Source: Parachlamydiaceae bacterium (GTDB lineage Bacteria > Chlamydiota > Chlamydiia > Chlamydiales > Parachlamydiaceae). From it: 35,084 nucleotides of DNA. The position numbers were made by a program, and so were the translations under genes. Of this stretch, positions 1 through 9,835 are shown piece after piece. The notes under the pieces were generated by a model. It searched no databases. It was not told the origin of the DNA and saw only the letters and a list, made by a program, of their open reading frames with translations. The DNA lies in NCBI GenBank assembly GCA_013816265.1, contig JACDES010000017.1:1-35084 (forward strand). The letters run 5' to 3'. The first letter of the stretch is position 1. Every line of letters begins with the position of its first letter.

Positions 1-60
1 GAAATAGCCCAGGCCTCCGCTTCGCTGCGACCTGGGCTATTTCATGCCGGCCCTTCAGGC
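1..60. repeat. Family F hairpin repeat, copy 1
   Basis: A perfect 13-bp inverted repeat (positions 1-13, GAAATAGCCCAGG, pairing with 31-43) encloses a 17-nt loop. It is followed by a second small palindrome, GGCCCTTCAGGCC. The same segment, degenerate in its left arm, recurs at 13931-13986. The copy may extend to the left of the window. It could be a terminator-like hairpin or a dispersed repeat; no gene is visible in it. Confidence 0.6.
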
Positions 61-129
61 CTAACGCAAGGAACTTTTCTTAAGTGAGTGTGGGTAGAAG
101 AGTGGGAAAGGAAAAAGGCTATTCGCCAA

Positions 130-256
130 TTTTTTTCTCTTATTTTGACAGCAATGGGCTTTGAACAGACGCTCTATCGAGCTAAAAAAGTGAATTCTAG
201 ATTTAAATCAATTTTTTCTTAGCCTCAAGCGACACACACTCCAAAAAGGTTCGCCT
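130..256. repeat. Family A palindromic repeat, solitary right arm (A1)
   Basis: This stretch closely matches the right half of the large palindrome at 6802-7114. It carries the TTTTGACAGCA core edge, the tRNA-like arm GACGCTCTATCGAGCTA, and the tail TTTCTTAGCCTCAAGCGACA. No matching left arm precedes it, so it is a half element, either truncated or formed by recombination. Together with the full copy after 6781 it brackets the two large paralogous genes. Positions 257-401 are AT-rich with nothing further that I recognise. Confidence 0.75.
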
Positions 257-401
257 TAATTTATTGAAGCTAAATAGCTACTTTCGACATTAACTATTTC
301 ATTTTTTTTATCAAATTCTCCTGATTTTAAGTTGTAATTATATAATAATCATTATTTTAATCAACAAGCGATTGTTTAAATATTGATAATAAACAAAGTC
401 G

Positions 402-430
402 TTGAAAATTATTCTACTATCAACTAAACT
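402..430 (+). promoter_or_regulatory. Possible sigma-70-type promoter for the first large gene
   Basis: TTGAAA (402-407) is separated by 17 nt from TAAACT (425-430), a weak -10 hexamer with 4 of 6 consensus bases. Transcription would begin about 20 nt before the ATG at 458. The surroundings are so AT-rich that chance matches are likely; an alternative -10, TATAAT at 341-346, has no good -35. Confidence 0.3.
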
Positions 431-457
431 CGAATAAAGTATTAATTGAAGGAAATT

Positions 458-3400
458 ATGAATATAATTGACAGAAATGAAGTTCTAAAACTTTTAGATA
501 ATGTGGTTAGCTTGACATTTCTAATTAATTCGGATCGAATAAAAGAAGCGACATATGTTTTTAAATCGTTAGAAAATGGATTACCAGAGTCATTAACGGA
601 AAAAATCTATGTTATCCTTCAATTATTAGGTCAAAGAAAAAACACAGTCATTAAATCAAGGACTCTGACAGTTCTCGCTGCAAATGTTGTAAGAGAAATG
701 ATTGATGATCATTTTATTAAAATACTTGGAGGTAATTGTTCAACTTTACCTAGGCCTTCAGAAAAAAATACTATCTTAAAGATGCTGAATGTGCAACCGA
801 TTAATATTGGAAGCGCCCTTGCATTAGAATCGCAAGTAGAGAATTTCAAGAATTTTATTGAAAGTTCTCCGATCTTTTCCAACTGTCATTTATTTCAATC
901 CATAATAAGCCAAGTTTGGTTTGAAGCAAAAATTATTCTAAACTCAGTAGACTTTAAAAATTTTGAAAGGAATTTTTTCAGAGGACTATTAATCTTTTAT
1001 ACGACTGACTTCAATACTAAAGCATTAGAAGAATCGATCAACACCCATCTGTTAACGGAACTAAATGTCTCCCAATTATCAGCCGCGCAGAAAAAAGTCT
1101 ACACTAATTCACGGATATCATTCCCGCTTGTTTTACAATTATTAAAAATGAAAAATAAAGTTTTACTTTTCTCTCCTCCTGTGATAGGAGTAATTGATAA
1201 ATCATCTTCTAAAGGCAAAGCATTTCAATCTGTTGGCTATTTAAAATATATCTTCGCAGCATATTGTAAAGACTTCATGTCTGATAATAAAAATAATATT
1301 AACAGTTTAATACTTTTCCTTGAGGATACTCCTCTAAATGGTATAAGTAATAATGAAAATTGGGCCTTTCTCAATAAAGTCGATATTGCTGCAAAATTCC
1401 GTTTTTTTATTAGAAGAGCACCCACATCATTTGTAAAAGAGTTATTTGAAGATATATTCGAATTCCTAGGTAAAATTCAACAAACACTAAGGGCAAACTC
1501 CATATTTCCTTCCCATATTCCAATTTTTAAAAATATACTTACTAAAAATATCGAAGAAGAACATTTACCTCTATTCGAACCGCATTTGGAAGAAATCAAC
1601 GATTATCCACTTAGGGTATTAGATTTGCAAAATTGGATAAGAAATCAAACAAATGATTTCAAAGAAAGACTGCACCTACTAAAAGATTTTCTTCTTTTTA
1701 TTCATATTACAGATTTAAAAGATCTCGAAAAAGAATTTGGAAAAGTTTCTCCCTCAAAATTTATTAAGCATTCTCAATCAATTACAGGGAAATCTTTTAG
1801 TAATTTAATGAAAACGGATAAGGATCTTTTTAAAAAAATAAGAACAATATTGGATAAAGACCCGAGCTTAAAAAATATTATTGATACAATCAATTTATGG
1901 TGTCAGCAATTCGATTACATACATTCATCCACTTATCAAATCGAACCCCAACTTCGTGAATGTTTAGAATTAGCTCCCTATCGAGTAACGATAGAGTCTG
2001 CTGCTTCAGATACTCCACAAGCAAAATATTTTACTCATTTTATGGATGCAATTCGTGAGGAAGATAATGCCCTTCAAACTTTTGGCAGCACGCAAAGAGC
2101 CCCTAAACTTGAGTCTAAAGAGGATATAAAAGAATGTAAAGAAAGTAAGGAAGCATTTAAGGCCATGTCTCTTGAATATGTAGAAGAGGATACTGAAAGT
2201 ACACAAACAACATCCAAGCCATCTTCCGGAACCGAAGAAAATTCTTTTGAACAAAATGTGTTGGAATTGCATGAAACTTTATTTGGTGTTCTTAAACAGG
2301 CTAAATCCAAAAGCAGTAACGTTGGTTTTGGAACCGGTGAAGCCTTTTCTAATACAGCTCAGCATTTAGAAAATTTATTCTTCTTGATAGGAGAATTGCA
2401 AGCTTTTGATGTTAAAGATAACAAAGAAAATTTCTATGCCACTGTTGTAGATTGTGTTTCAGAGGGTAGTTTAGTATTAGAACAACTTCTTTTGGGGATT
2501 GATCTATTCAAAAATCCTCTTCAAAATAAAGAATTGCTACCTTCAAGATATTCTCACGATTTACAGGAATTAACTAATAGATCTCAGGGAAAATTATTGC
2601 TCAATGCGAATGATTTAAAAATTATTTTGAATACAAACAAAGGTGAAATTGAATCTAGGAGAGTTCCTTATTATTCAAACAAAGATCAACATCTCAAATT
2701 ATTAACTGAAGCACAATTAGTATTACATCATGCTTATCAATGGCTCCAGAATAAGGATAGCAAGAATTCTGACAAGATTTTAGATAATACCTTTAAGTAC
2801 TGCAGAAATATTTTATACCTTTCTTACAAGCTCTGTTTGATTGTCAATCAAACGAATTCGAAAAGACACGTGGATGATTTTCAAAACAAATTAGTGACTT
2901 TGAATAAACAAATAATGATACAGAAAAAAACAAAAATTGTTACTGCAAAACCTCTTATGACGATGATAGGTGAAAACTGTAAAAAGGAAATGGAAGTCAT
3001 CAAGAAGCTTCTTTCAAGTCTCTCAACAGAAGAAAATGTAATTCTATATGATGTTGAAATTGACAATTTACTTCGCAACAATTTTATCATTTTGCAGAAT
3101 TCAGTTGATTCAATCCACAGTTGGCATTCCAACCCGTCAGGGATAAATCTCCACGTTGCAACCATTTTGCGAAAAAATCATTTTATCGCAAAGAGTGTTC
3201 TAAATCTGATTTTATCTTTCAAAGAAATAGATCAAGATGTTGAGAAAATGGGGAATAATCTCTCTCTAATATACGTAAAAGCCGGATTCAATTTAGATCA
3301 TCTTGATAAGAATACTCGAGAATTTTTAGAAGCTTCTTATGGTACAATGAATTTCACACGGTATCAGTCGAATTATTCTCCCTCAGATTCAAAAGAAGGG

Positions 3401-3589
3401 CATGTTGTTAAAGCAATGAAAACAGCAACTCAACTACAGAATAAAAAAGAAATAATATTGCCTGGCATGGAAGATGGCTTTGAAATGGTCATTTCTTCTG
3501 ATGGTGAATCCCTAGAATATCTTCAAAAATTGATATCTGATGATTTGACAAGTTTAAGAACTCTACTAGAACATATTCTTAAGCATTGA
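458..3589 (+). CDS. Large protein of unknown function, tandem paralogue 1
   Basis: I do not recognise this 1043-residue protein. It has no signal peptide, no membrane segment and no obvious enzyme motif, and is predicted soluble and largely helical. It aligns over its whole length with the next gene. The best conserved blocks are EINDYPLRV with NDFKERLHLLKDFLLFI near residue 390, an acidic low-complexity linker near 555-585 containing KAMSLEYVEED, and a C-terminal block with NFTRYQSNY and SDSKEG near residue 970. The open frame can be extended to a TTG at 446, but the ATG at 458 is chosen because AAGGA (449-453) lies just upstream. It could be a host-directed effector or a lineage-specific structural protein; both are guesses. 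Family A repeat sequence lies on both sides of the gene pair. Confidence 0.85.
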   Translation: MNIIDRNEVLKLLDNVVSLTFLINSDRIKEATYVFKSLENGLPESLTEKIYVILQLLGQRKNTVIKSRTLTVLAANVVREMIDDHFIKILGGNCSTLPRPSEKNTILKMLNVQPINIGSALALESQVENFKNFIESSPIFSNCHLFQSIISQVWFEAKIILNSVDFKNFERNFFRGLLIFYTTDFNTKALEESINTHLLTELNVSQLSAAQKKVYTNSRISFPLVLQLLKMKNKVLLFSPPVIGVIDKSSSKGKAFQSVGYLKYIFAAYCKDFMSDNKNNINSLILFLEDTPLNGISNNENWAFLNKVDIAAKFRFFIRRAPTSFVKELFEDIFEFLGKIQQTLRANSIFPSHIPIFKNILTKNIEEEHLPLFEPHLEEINDYPLRVLDLQNWIRNQTNDFKERLHLLKDFLLFIHITDLKDLEKEFGKVSPSKFIKHSQSITGKSFSNLMKTDKDLFKKIRTILDKDPSLKNIIDTINLWCQQFDYIHSSTYQIEPQLRECLELAPYRVTIESAASDTPQAKYFTHFMDAIREEDNALQTFGSTQRAPKLESKEDIKECKESKEAFKAMSLEYVEEDTESTQTTSKPSSGTEENSFEQNVLELHETLFGVLKQAKSKSSNVGFGTGEAFSNTAQHLENLFFLIGELQAFDVKDNKENFYATVVDCVSEGSLVLEQLLLGIDLFKNPLQNKELLPSRYSHDLQELTNRSQGKLLLNANDLKIILNTNKGEIESRRVPYYSNKDQHLKLLTEAQLVLHHAYQWLQNKDSKNSDKILDNTFKYCRNILYLSYKLCLIVNQTNSKRHVDDFQNKLVTLNKQIMIQKKTKIVTAKPLMTMIGENCKKEMEVIKKLLSSLSTEENVILYDVEIDNLLRNNFIILQNSVDSIHSWHSNPSGINLHVATILRKNHFIAKSVLNLILSFKEIDQDVEKMGNNLSLIYVKAGFNLDHLDKNTREFLEASYGTMNFTRYQSNYSPSDSKEGHVVKAMKTATQLQNKKEIILPGMEDGFEMVISSDGESLEYLQKLISDDLTSLRTLLEHILKH

Positions 3590-3637
3590 TAGAGTATTTG
3601 ATCCAATTCATATAATTTAATAATTTCAGGAAAATAG

Positions 3638-6600
3638 ATGAATACATATTCAATAACAGAATTAGGTAAAATATCTTTATTAATTAATTCAGACCATATT
3701 GAGGAGGCTACGAATTTATTAAATCGTTATGAGAGTATTCTATCTCCTTCTTTAGCTCAAAATATTTTTATTATACTCGATGAATTAACAAAAAGAAATA
3801 AGTCACCTTTTAAATCCCGTGTTTTAACAGTTATAGCGGCAAATACAATAAGCGAAATGTTGCAAGATTATTTCGTTCCTATCCTTCAACAAAAATTTAA
3901 AAATACCCATGGAGATAATTCAGGGCTGCCTAAACCAACAGAAAAATATATCGTTAGAAAAATGATGAGTATGAAAGATCCATTTCATATTGTGAATGCC
4001 TTATCAAATGAGGAGTTAGGTTTAGGGGATAATTTTTATATTTATATTAAAGATGTAGCAGGTTATTTTGGAGAAACTCATTTATTTGAGTCACTCATAA
4101 GTCGTGTCTGGATTGAGACAAGGTTAGCACTTAACCCTGTTGATTATAAAAATTTCGAAAAAGACTTTGCCAGAGGCCTTTCATCATTTTATAATAATAA
4201 TTTTAACACAAATGTGTTAGTAGGGGCTATTCAAACACACTTAATAGACACTCAACCAGATTTATCCCATTTAGATGAGACTAAAATCGCTAAATACAAA
4301 GAATTTGAGAGAAAAATTAAAAGTATTTTGATGTTACTAAAGGTGAAGAATAAAACTATATTTTTTATTCATCCTTGCGCTATTTATGAAGATAAAACTT
4401 TAGCTTTATCAAACTCTTTCCATTCAGTAAAATTTTTGAAAAATTTATTTAGTTTTTTCAGTGTAAATTTTTTAGTGCAAAATGAGGATATCAATTACTC
4501 AAACATTTTTATGAAAAGACTCAAAAATTTTCCTAAATCATTTACGTTTGGAAAAATTGGAGATTTTCTCAATAACGATACTATTTCAAAAAAATTTGCA
4601 ATTTCATTAAGAAAAGCCTCTTCCATGCATATTGCAAATTTAATAATGGATTTTGGAAAATTTATTATTAATCTAGAGGAGGTTCTGAAATCAACAGCTC
4701 GTTATAATTTACCTTTAGATATATTTCAAAACTACTTTAGCATGAAAATCATGGGTAAACACTTAGAAGGATTTAAACCTCATTTAGATGAAATTAATGA
4801 TTATCCAATGAGAGTAAATATGATTCTTATGTGGATGAGAAACCAAATTGATGATTTCAAAGAAAGATTTTCGTTGTTCAAAGATTTCCTTCTCTTTATT
4901 CGTGTAACAGATTTAAAAAATCTTGAAACCACGTTTGGGAAAATTCCGCCCTCACAATTCATCAGATACTCTCAAACAATAACAGGAAAATCACTAATAA
5001 ATTTATATAAAAGCGATAAAGAATTCGTCAGCAAGATGAAAAGCACATTGACGACTGATCCCGATTTCAATGAAATCATCGAGACATTCAAATTGTGGGT
5101 GCAACAACTCGACTTTATACGTGATCTCACTTATCAGCTTGAACCTCATGTAAATGAATGCTTAGATTTAGCACCGTTAAGAACACTATCTTTCATTGAT
5201 AGTGTTTCGAAAGGTAATTCAAAAGAGTTTTTGGATCAATTTTTTAAAGCCCTCTCAGTTGATAAATCCATGCAAGATGAATGGACTCAAGTAGCTCCAA
5301 TTGAAACTAGTGAGGAATTTAAAGAAACGAAGGAAACTAAAGGAGACTTTAAGAGCATGTCTCTTGGTACGGTTGGTGAGGATTCAAGACCTCCTAAATT
5401 GATTCAAAAATCACTTGTAGGTGAACAAGTTTTTAATTTAGATACATTCGAATTGGGTTTACCTTTGGTGCATGGAATCGTATTAGAAGCTATGAAACTT
5501 GTAAAATCAAAATGTAGTAAAACGGGCGTTGGAACGCTACAAGCTTTTACACAGTCAGTACAACATGCTGAAAATTTATTTTCTTCAATGACTCAATTGC
5601 ATAAATGTGAAGAAGATAATAAAGAAAAGATGTATTCGATAGTTCTGAACTGTATAAGCGAAGGAAATTTGATTTTAGAGCAGCTTCTTTTAGGAATCGA
5701 TCTTTTCTATCAACCAACCACCAAAGCAAAATTGCCTTCACGTTACTCTCATAATCTGATCAAGTTATCAAATCGTTCTCTAGATAAATTGAAATTAAAT
5801 TCATACGATCTTGGTGTAATTATTAATGTAAACAAAGGGGAAATCGATTGTAGAAGAGTTGCACATATTGCCAAGAAAGACCCACAGTCAAAAACATTTA
5901 CAGAAGCCCAACGGATATTACATCAAGCTTATCATTGGTTACACGATAAGAATAGCAAGCAATTCAGTAATTTGAAGGAAAGAGCATTTAAATTGTGTAC
6001 GAATATCTTAAGTCTTTCCTATAAATTAGCATTATTGATGAATCGTACATATTCTAAAGAAAATTTAGAAAACTTAAAATCATCTTTGGATGTGTTGAAC
6101 AAACAGATAATTGTTCCGAAACAATCTAAACCTGAAAGTATAAAACCTAAAACGACAGATTTTAGTGAAAACTGTAAAAAAGAAATTGAAGTTAACCATA
6201 AAATATTGTCGATACTTATGACTGAAGAAAATATGGAATTTTATGAAACTGATATTGACAATTTACTTCGAAATCAATTTATTGTTCTAAAGAGTTCTGT
6301 TGAATCAATGCCCTATTGGCATGTAGATCCATCTTCGATTAATTTGAGCTGTGCAACAATTTTACGGCAAAATCATTTTATAGCACAAGGTGTCTTAGGA
6401 TTAATTTTGTCTTTAAAAGGATTAGATGAAAATATTGAAGAAATGGGACATAACTTAGCCAAGATGTTTGTTAAAGCAGGCTTCAATTTAGAGGATTTAG
6501 ACAAGAATGTCGTAGACTTTTTGGAAGCCTCATATGGAACAATCAATTTTACACGATATCAGTCAAACTATTCTTCATCAGATTCAAAAGAGGGGCAGGT

Positions 6601-6781
6601 TATTAAAGTAATGAAAAAAGCTTCGCAATTAAAAAATAAAAAAGAATTAGCCCTAGTTGTTGTGGAAGAGGGTTTTGAGCTAGTGGCATCTGCTGAAAGC
6701 GAAGCGTTTAAAAATCTACAAAAAACAATTTTCAATAATCTAACATGTTTAAGAGCTTTACTAGAGCACATTTTAATCTAA
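3638..6781 (+). CDS. Large protein of unknown function, tandem paralogue 2
   Basis: This 1047-residue protein is a clear homologue of the preceding gene, 48 bp downstream and probably co-transcribed with it. Shared stretches include RNQIDDFKERF, KDFLLFIRVTDLKNLE, SQTITGKSL, GEIDCRRVA and NFTRYQSNYSSSDSKEG. Divergence is spread along the length with small indels, so the duplication is old rather than recent. The acidic linker around residues 555-580 is kept but has changed in sequence. There is no signal peptide, membrane span or known motif. AGGA lies about 8 nt before the ATG. The gene ends 20 bp before a full family A palindrome that separates it from a convergent gene. Confidence 0.85.
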   Translation: MNTYSITELGKISLLINSDHIEEATNLLNRYESILSPSLAQNIFIILDELTKRNKSPFKSRVLTVIAANTISEMLQDYFVPILQQKFKNTHGDNSGLPKPTEKYIVRKMMSMKDPFHIVNALSNEELGLGDNFYIYIKDVAGYFGETHLFESLISRVWIETRLALNPVDYKNFEKDFARGLSSFYNNNFNTNVLVGAIQTHLIDTQPDLSHLDETKIAKYKEFERKIKSILMLLKVKNKTIFFIHPCAIYEDKTLALSNSFHSVKFLKNLFSFFSVNFLVQNEDINYSNIFMKRLKNFPKSFTFGKIGDFLNNDTISKKFAISLRKASSMHIANLIMDFGKFIINLEEVLKSTARYNLPLDIFQNYFSMKIMGKHLEGFKPHLDEINDYPMRVNMILMWMRNQIDDFKERFSLFKDFLLFIRVTDLKNLETTFGKIPPSQFIRYSQTITGKSLINLYKSDKEFVSKMKSTLTTDPDFNEIIETFKLWVQQLDFIRDLTYQLEPHVNECLDLAPLRTLSFIDSVSKGNSKEFLDQFFKALSVDKSMQDEWTQVAPIETSEEFKETKETKGDFKSMSLGTVGEDSRPPKLIQKSLVGEQVFNLDTFELGLPLVHGIVLEAMKLVKSKCSKTGVGTLQAFTQSVQHAENLFSSMTQLHKCEEDNKEKMYSIVLNCISEGNLILEQLLLGIDLFYQPTTKAKLPSRYSHNLIKLSNRSLDKLKLNSYDLGVIINVNKGEIDCRRVAHIAKKDPQSKTFTEAQRILHQAYHWLHDKNSKQFSNLKERAFKLCTNILSLSYKLALLMNRTYSKENLENLKSSLDVLNKQIIVPKQSKPESIKPKTTDFSENCKKEIEVNHKILSILMTEENMEFYETDIDNLLRNQFIVLKSSVESMPYWHVDPSSINLSCATILRQNHFIAQGVLGLILSLKGLDENIEEMGHNLAKMFVKAGFNLEDLDKNVVDFLEASYGTINFTRYQSNYSSSDSKEGQVIKVMKKASQLKNKKELALVVVEEGFELVASAESEAFKNLQKTIFNNLTCLRALLEHILI

Positions 6782-6801
6782 ACCTTCCATTTATCAGCAC
6801 T

Positions 6802-7114
6802 CCCTTTGGAGTGCGTGTCGCTTGAGACTAAGAAAAAATTGTCTTAAATCTAGAATTCACTTTGTTAGCTCGGTAGAGCGTCTGTTCAAAGCCCAATGCT
6901 GTCAAAATAAGAAAAAAATATAAGAACAGCCCTATTTGTTTCTTTGCTCTTGTTTACCCCCATCCGGGGGTAAAAACAAATAGGGCGATATTAATATTTT
7001 TTCTTATTTTGACAGCATTGGGCTGTGAACAGACGCTCTACCGAGCTAACGAAGTGAATTATAGATTTAAATCAATTTTTTCTTAGCCTCAAGCGACACG
7101 CATTCCAAAGAGGG
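6802..7114. repeat. Family A large palindrome (A2) between convergent genes
   Basis: The stretch is one long inverted repeat. The left arm starts with CCCTTTGGAGTGCGTGTCGC, continues through GTTAGCTCGGTAGAGCG and CAAAGCCCAATGCTGTC, and is mirrored to 7114. At the centre is a separate hairpin: GCCCTATTTG pairs with CAAATAGGGC around TTTACCCCC/GGGGGTAAA. The outer arms match copies A1 and A4, but the core differs from A3 and A4. It lies between the plus-strand paralogue 2 and the minus-strand LOG-like gene, so a bidirectional terminator role is plausible. Confidence 0.85.
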
Positions 7115-7168
7115 TGCCACTCTGGGGTTCTCTGTTTCCTCGTTTTGCGTTGTAGTCAATTAAAGGAC

Positions 7169-9334
7169 TTATACCAGAATTTTTTCTAAAGCTTGTGAAG
7201 TGACAAAACCATCCTCATAAATAGGACCTGTTCGTCCAATTGGTAAAGTCCCTTTAAAGAACGACTTATAAATTTTTAGGCCTTGCTCCGCCGTTTGAAC
7301 ACAATAGAAACAATTACTTATCCATTCAGATCCCTTAATCGTTCCAGTTTCAAGATTACATTTAAATCTGCTTGTTACCTTGCTTTTCCAATATTCATTA
7401 GAACCAAAAAGAAGAATCGGATTCGAAGGAACTGATCCCACCTTTCTTCGAACTTCCTCAAGAGAGTACTCAAAATCTGTTCCAATACCACCCATAAGAA
7501 AAATCGGTAAATCTAAATTAAATTCTGCTTGTCGCTCAACTAACTTATCCAATCGGTACGTCATTTTAGCTTCAACATATTGATTTTGAAGCTGTTCATT
7601 AACTGTTGGCTCAGATCCTTTTGCTCTGAAATCAGCAATGTTTGCGCAAGAAAGAATATTTACTTCCTTAGCGATTTTATTGCCTAATTCCATAGCACCT
7701 GGACCGCCTCCAGTAACAAGCGCAAGGGGAGTTCCTTTACGCAATAAGGGATGATCCACTTCATCCCGCATTTCCAGGAGTCCTTGAAATAGTTTAAGCA
7801 ATTCTAGATCGTAGTTTTCGGCAGTCAAATTCGATCCATAGATACCGAAAATTGTGGATTTTAAAAATAGGTCCACCTTTCCAAGCGGAACAAAAAGTCC
7901 GGAATCTCTTTCCGGCTTTTGGACGTATTGTAAAATATTTCGCGTTGCTTCATCCACCCAATAGACAGGAATTGCAAATTTATCCAAATCATGTAAAAGG
8001 GCACGATCTTCAGCTGAGAAGAAGCTTTGATGCGATAAAGAAGGATACTGAAAATAAATACCTTTTAAGCAACGCTGAACCTGATTACCCAATAACATTA
8101 TTTTCATTAAAGGTGAGGGGAAATAGCGCGATAATAAAATCCCTTGGCTTGTGATTGCGCCTGTATCAATTCCTTTCAAGAATGGATAACAAGGTTGTTG
8201 CTCAATATATTTTTCAATCATTAAAGCTTGTCGAGCTCCATGAGATGATCCGGGGAATTCGTGCAGACGTGGTTCTCTAACGATCCAATCTTTTTCTTTC
8301 AATTCTTTCATTTGTTGCCCTTTAACAATATAAACGGCAGCTCGATGATCAATGGGTTTCGGTGCAGTTGCAAAGGCTTCAAATAATTTTTTACTGTCCT
8401 CTAAGTGGATTTGGAGTTGATCTCTATCAGAAAAGAAGACATATTCACGGTAAGGTTCCAAAGTATAGAATTCAAGAGGGATATCAGTTATTTCTCTTTT
8501 ACTATTTCCATATAGTTCATAGATATCGCCCGATGCTGTCGTGTCAGGTTGCAAAATCGATGCTGTTGTATGAACAAAACCTGGGGATAATAAGCTATCG
8601 ACAACTCTGCCAAAAACAGTTCTTATATGAAGCGGTAACGTTTTAACAAGTAAAATTTCGTTATCTTCAACATTTTTTGGAGCCAAAGGTTTCCATTCTT
8701 GATGTAAACGTAAGAGGTCACGCATTTTTGTGCCGGTAACCAAGGCCTTTCCTATAGTGGGGAGAAAACCGAAAATCGATTGATCATAAAAAACCTTTCC
8801 ATTTCTTAATGTCAAATAGGCAACCGTTCTTCCGTCGATTTTTTCGAGAATTAATTCATTGCTGCCCTGTAACCCGCCTAAAGAAAGTAATGGTCTTCCA
8901 CGTCTATCAGAGCGACCAAACATTCGAGATATATAATCTGGATCGCGAACCCTTCTTCTTTCATCTGCAGCAAATAATTTTCCTATTGAGGAGCCAATTT
9001 GTAAATATTTGAGCATTTCAACTGCAACTGGGCCAATAGCATCAATCCTAACTTTCACTTGAGCTGATCGATTATTAAAATCTAATTCGTAAGCCTGACC
9101 GATGCCATTCACACCTAATTGAGCGAGCGTACTTTTGATATTAAATAAAACAAGGCTCAGATCAATTTTAAAGCCAACAAAATTGGTTGAGATATCCTTT
9201 ATCGTTACGACCGCCTCGAGCGTTTTATCATCAATACGAGTTAAACTAGTGATCACACCGTCTGGAGAGGCTAGGTCATATTGAGAGGGATCTATGTTAG
9301 TTTGTCCCGGATCTGAAAATGTATAAGAACTCAT
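7169..9334 (-). CDS. LOG-like nucleotide-binding protein with long unrecognised N-terminus
   Basis: The C-terminal part carries the signature of the LOG/TIGR00730 (lysine-decarboxylase-like) Rossmann superfamily: VTGGGPGAMELGNK at residues 540-553 and GGIGTDFEYSLEEVRRK at 615-631. Members of this superfamily include cytokinin-activating phosphoribohydrolases and the nucleotide nucleosidase PpnN, so cleavage or binding of a nucleoside monophosphate is a reasonable inference. The canonical PGGxGTxxE motif is altered to GGIGTDFEYSLEE, so activity is not assured. I recognise no domain in the first ~530 residues; family members are usually 180-450 residues. There is no signal peptide. The gene is divergent from the MYG1 gene and convergent with paralogue 2. 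The ATG has only a weak GAG Shine-Dalgarno sequence. Confidence 0.75.
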   Translation of the reverse strand: MSSYTFSDPGQTNIDPSQYDLASPDGVITSLTRIDDKTLEAVVTIKDISTNFVGFKIDLSLVLFNIKSTLAQLGVNGIGQAYELDFNNRSAQVKVRIDAIGPVAVEMLKYLQIGSSIGKLFAADERRRVRDPDYISRMFGRSDRRGRPLLSLGGLQGSNELILEKIDGRTVAYLTLRNGKVFYDQSIFGFLPTIGKALVTGTKMRDLLRLHQEWKPLAPKNVEDNEILLVKTLPLHIRTVFGRVVDSLLSPGFVHTTASILQPDTTASGDIYELYGNSKREITDIPLEFYTLEPYREYVFFSDRDQLQIHLEDSKKLFEAFATAPKPIDHRAAVYIVKGQQMKELKEKDWIVREPRLHEFPGSSHGARQALMIEKYIEQQPCYPFLKGIDTGAITSQGILLSRYFPSPLMKIMLLGNQVQRCLKGIYFQYPSLSHQSFFSAEDRALLHDLDKFAIPVYWVDEATRNILQYVQKPERDSGLFVPLGKVDLFLKSTIFGIYGSNLTAENYDLELLKLFQGLLEMRDEVDHPLLRKGTPLALVTGGGPGAMELGNKIAKEVNILSCANIADFRAKGSEPTVNEQLQNQYVEAKMTYRLDKLVERQAEFNLDLPIFLMGGIGTDFEYSLEEVRRKVGSVPSNPILLFGSNEYWKSKVTSRFKCNLETGTIKGSEWISNCFYCVQTAEQGLKIYKSFFKGTLPIGRTGPIYEDGFVTSQALEKILV

Positions 9335-9436
9335 AAAAATCTCGAAAAATGTATTAATTTATCACCACAAAATACCACAAAATACCCTTTTAACAGAGTT
9401 TCTAAATTATTGGTAACAAATCGTTTTTCTAAAGAA

Positions 9437-9563
9437 GGAGTTCTTCGAACATCAAATTTTATTAGTGAACGTAATTTGTACGTGTTAATATTAAAATCTT
9501 TATAGTAATAGGCTAAATTTTGTGGAATATTTGTAAATAAAATTTGATGTTGGAAGAAACTCC
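9437..9563. repeat. Inverted repeat in the 500-bp divergent intergenic region
   Basis: GGAGTTCTTCGAACATCAAA (from 9437, arm to 9461) is mirrored at 9538-9563 with one extra base and one mismatch, giving 25-26-bp arms around a 76-bp AT-rich centre. The rest of 9335-9835 is AT-rich spacer between the divergent LOG-like and MYG1 genes and must hold both promoters; TATTAT at 9762-9767 is a possible -10 without a good -35. Confidence 0.6.
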
Positions 9564-9835
9564 TTAAGTTTAAGGAGATAAACGAAATGATGATCATATG
9601 AAGTGATAAGGAGGGCTTGATCTTAAGTGTTTGATTATAAATGTTATATAAATTTTGAAAGACATTGTGGAAAAAAGTAAGAATTATTTTTTATTTTAAT
9701 AATTGAAAGCCTAACTTTTGTTCACAACTCATAATTACTTTCAGGTAATGTTTTGTTTTGGTATTATGACAATTTATTTTTCGTTTGAATAATCAGGCTT
9801 TAAAGTTATTTGTGCAATAGGGAAACCTTACTGAA

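Noticed and set aside
130..7114. Composite transposon around the two large paralogues
   Set aside because: No transposase in the interval, and the left arm is only half an element; recorded as a low-interest observation instead.
9331..9597. 88-codon minus-strand frame overlapping the LOG-like gene start by ATGA
   Set aside because: The overlap looks like coupling, but there is no ribosome site, the peptide is AT-driven and low in complexity, and the frame runs across the inverted repeat. Kept as a remote possibility only.
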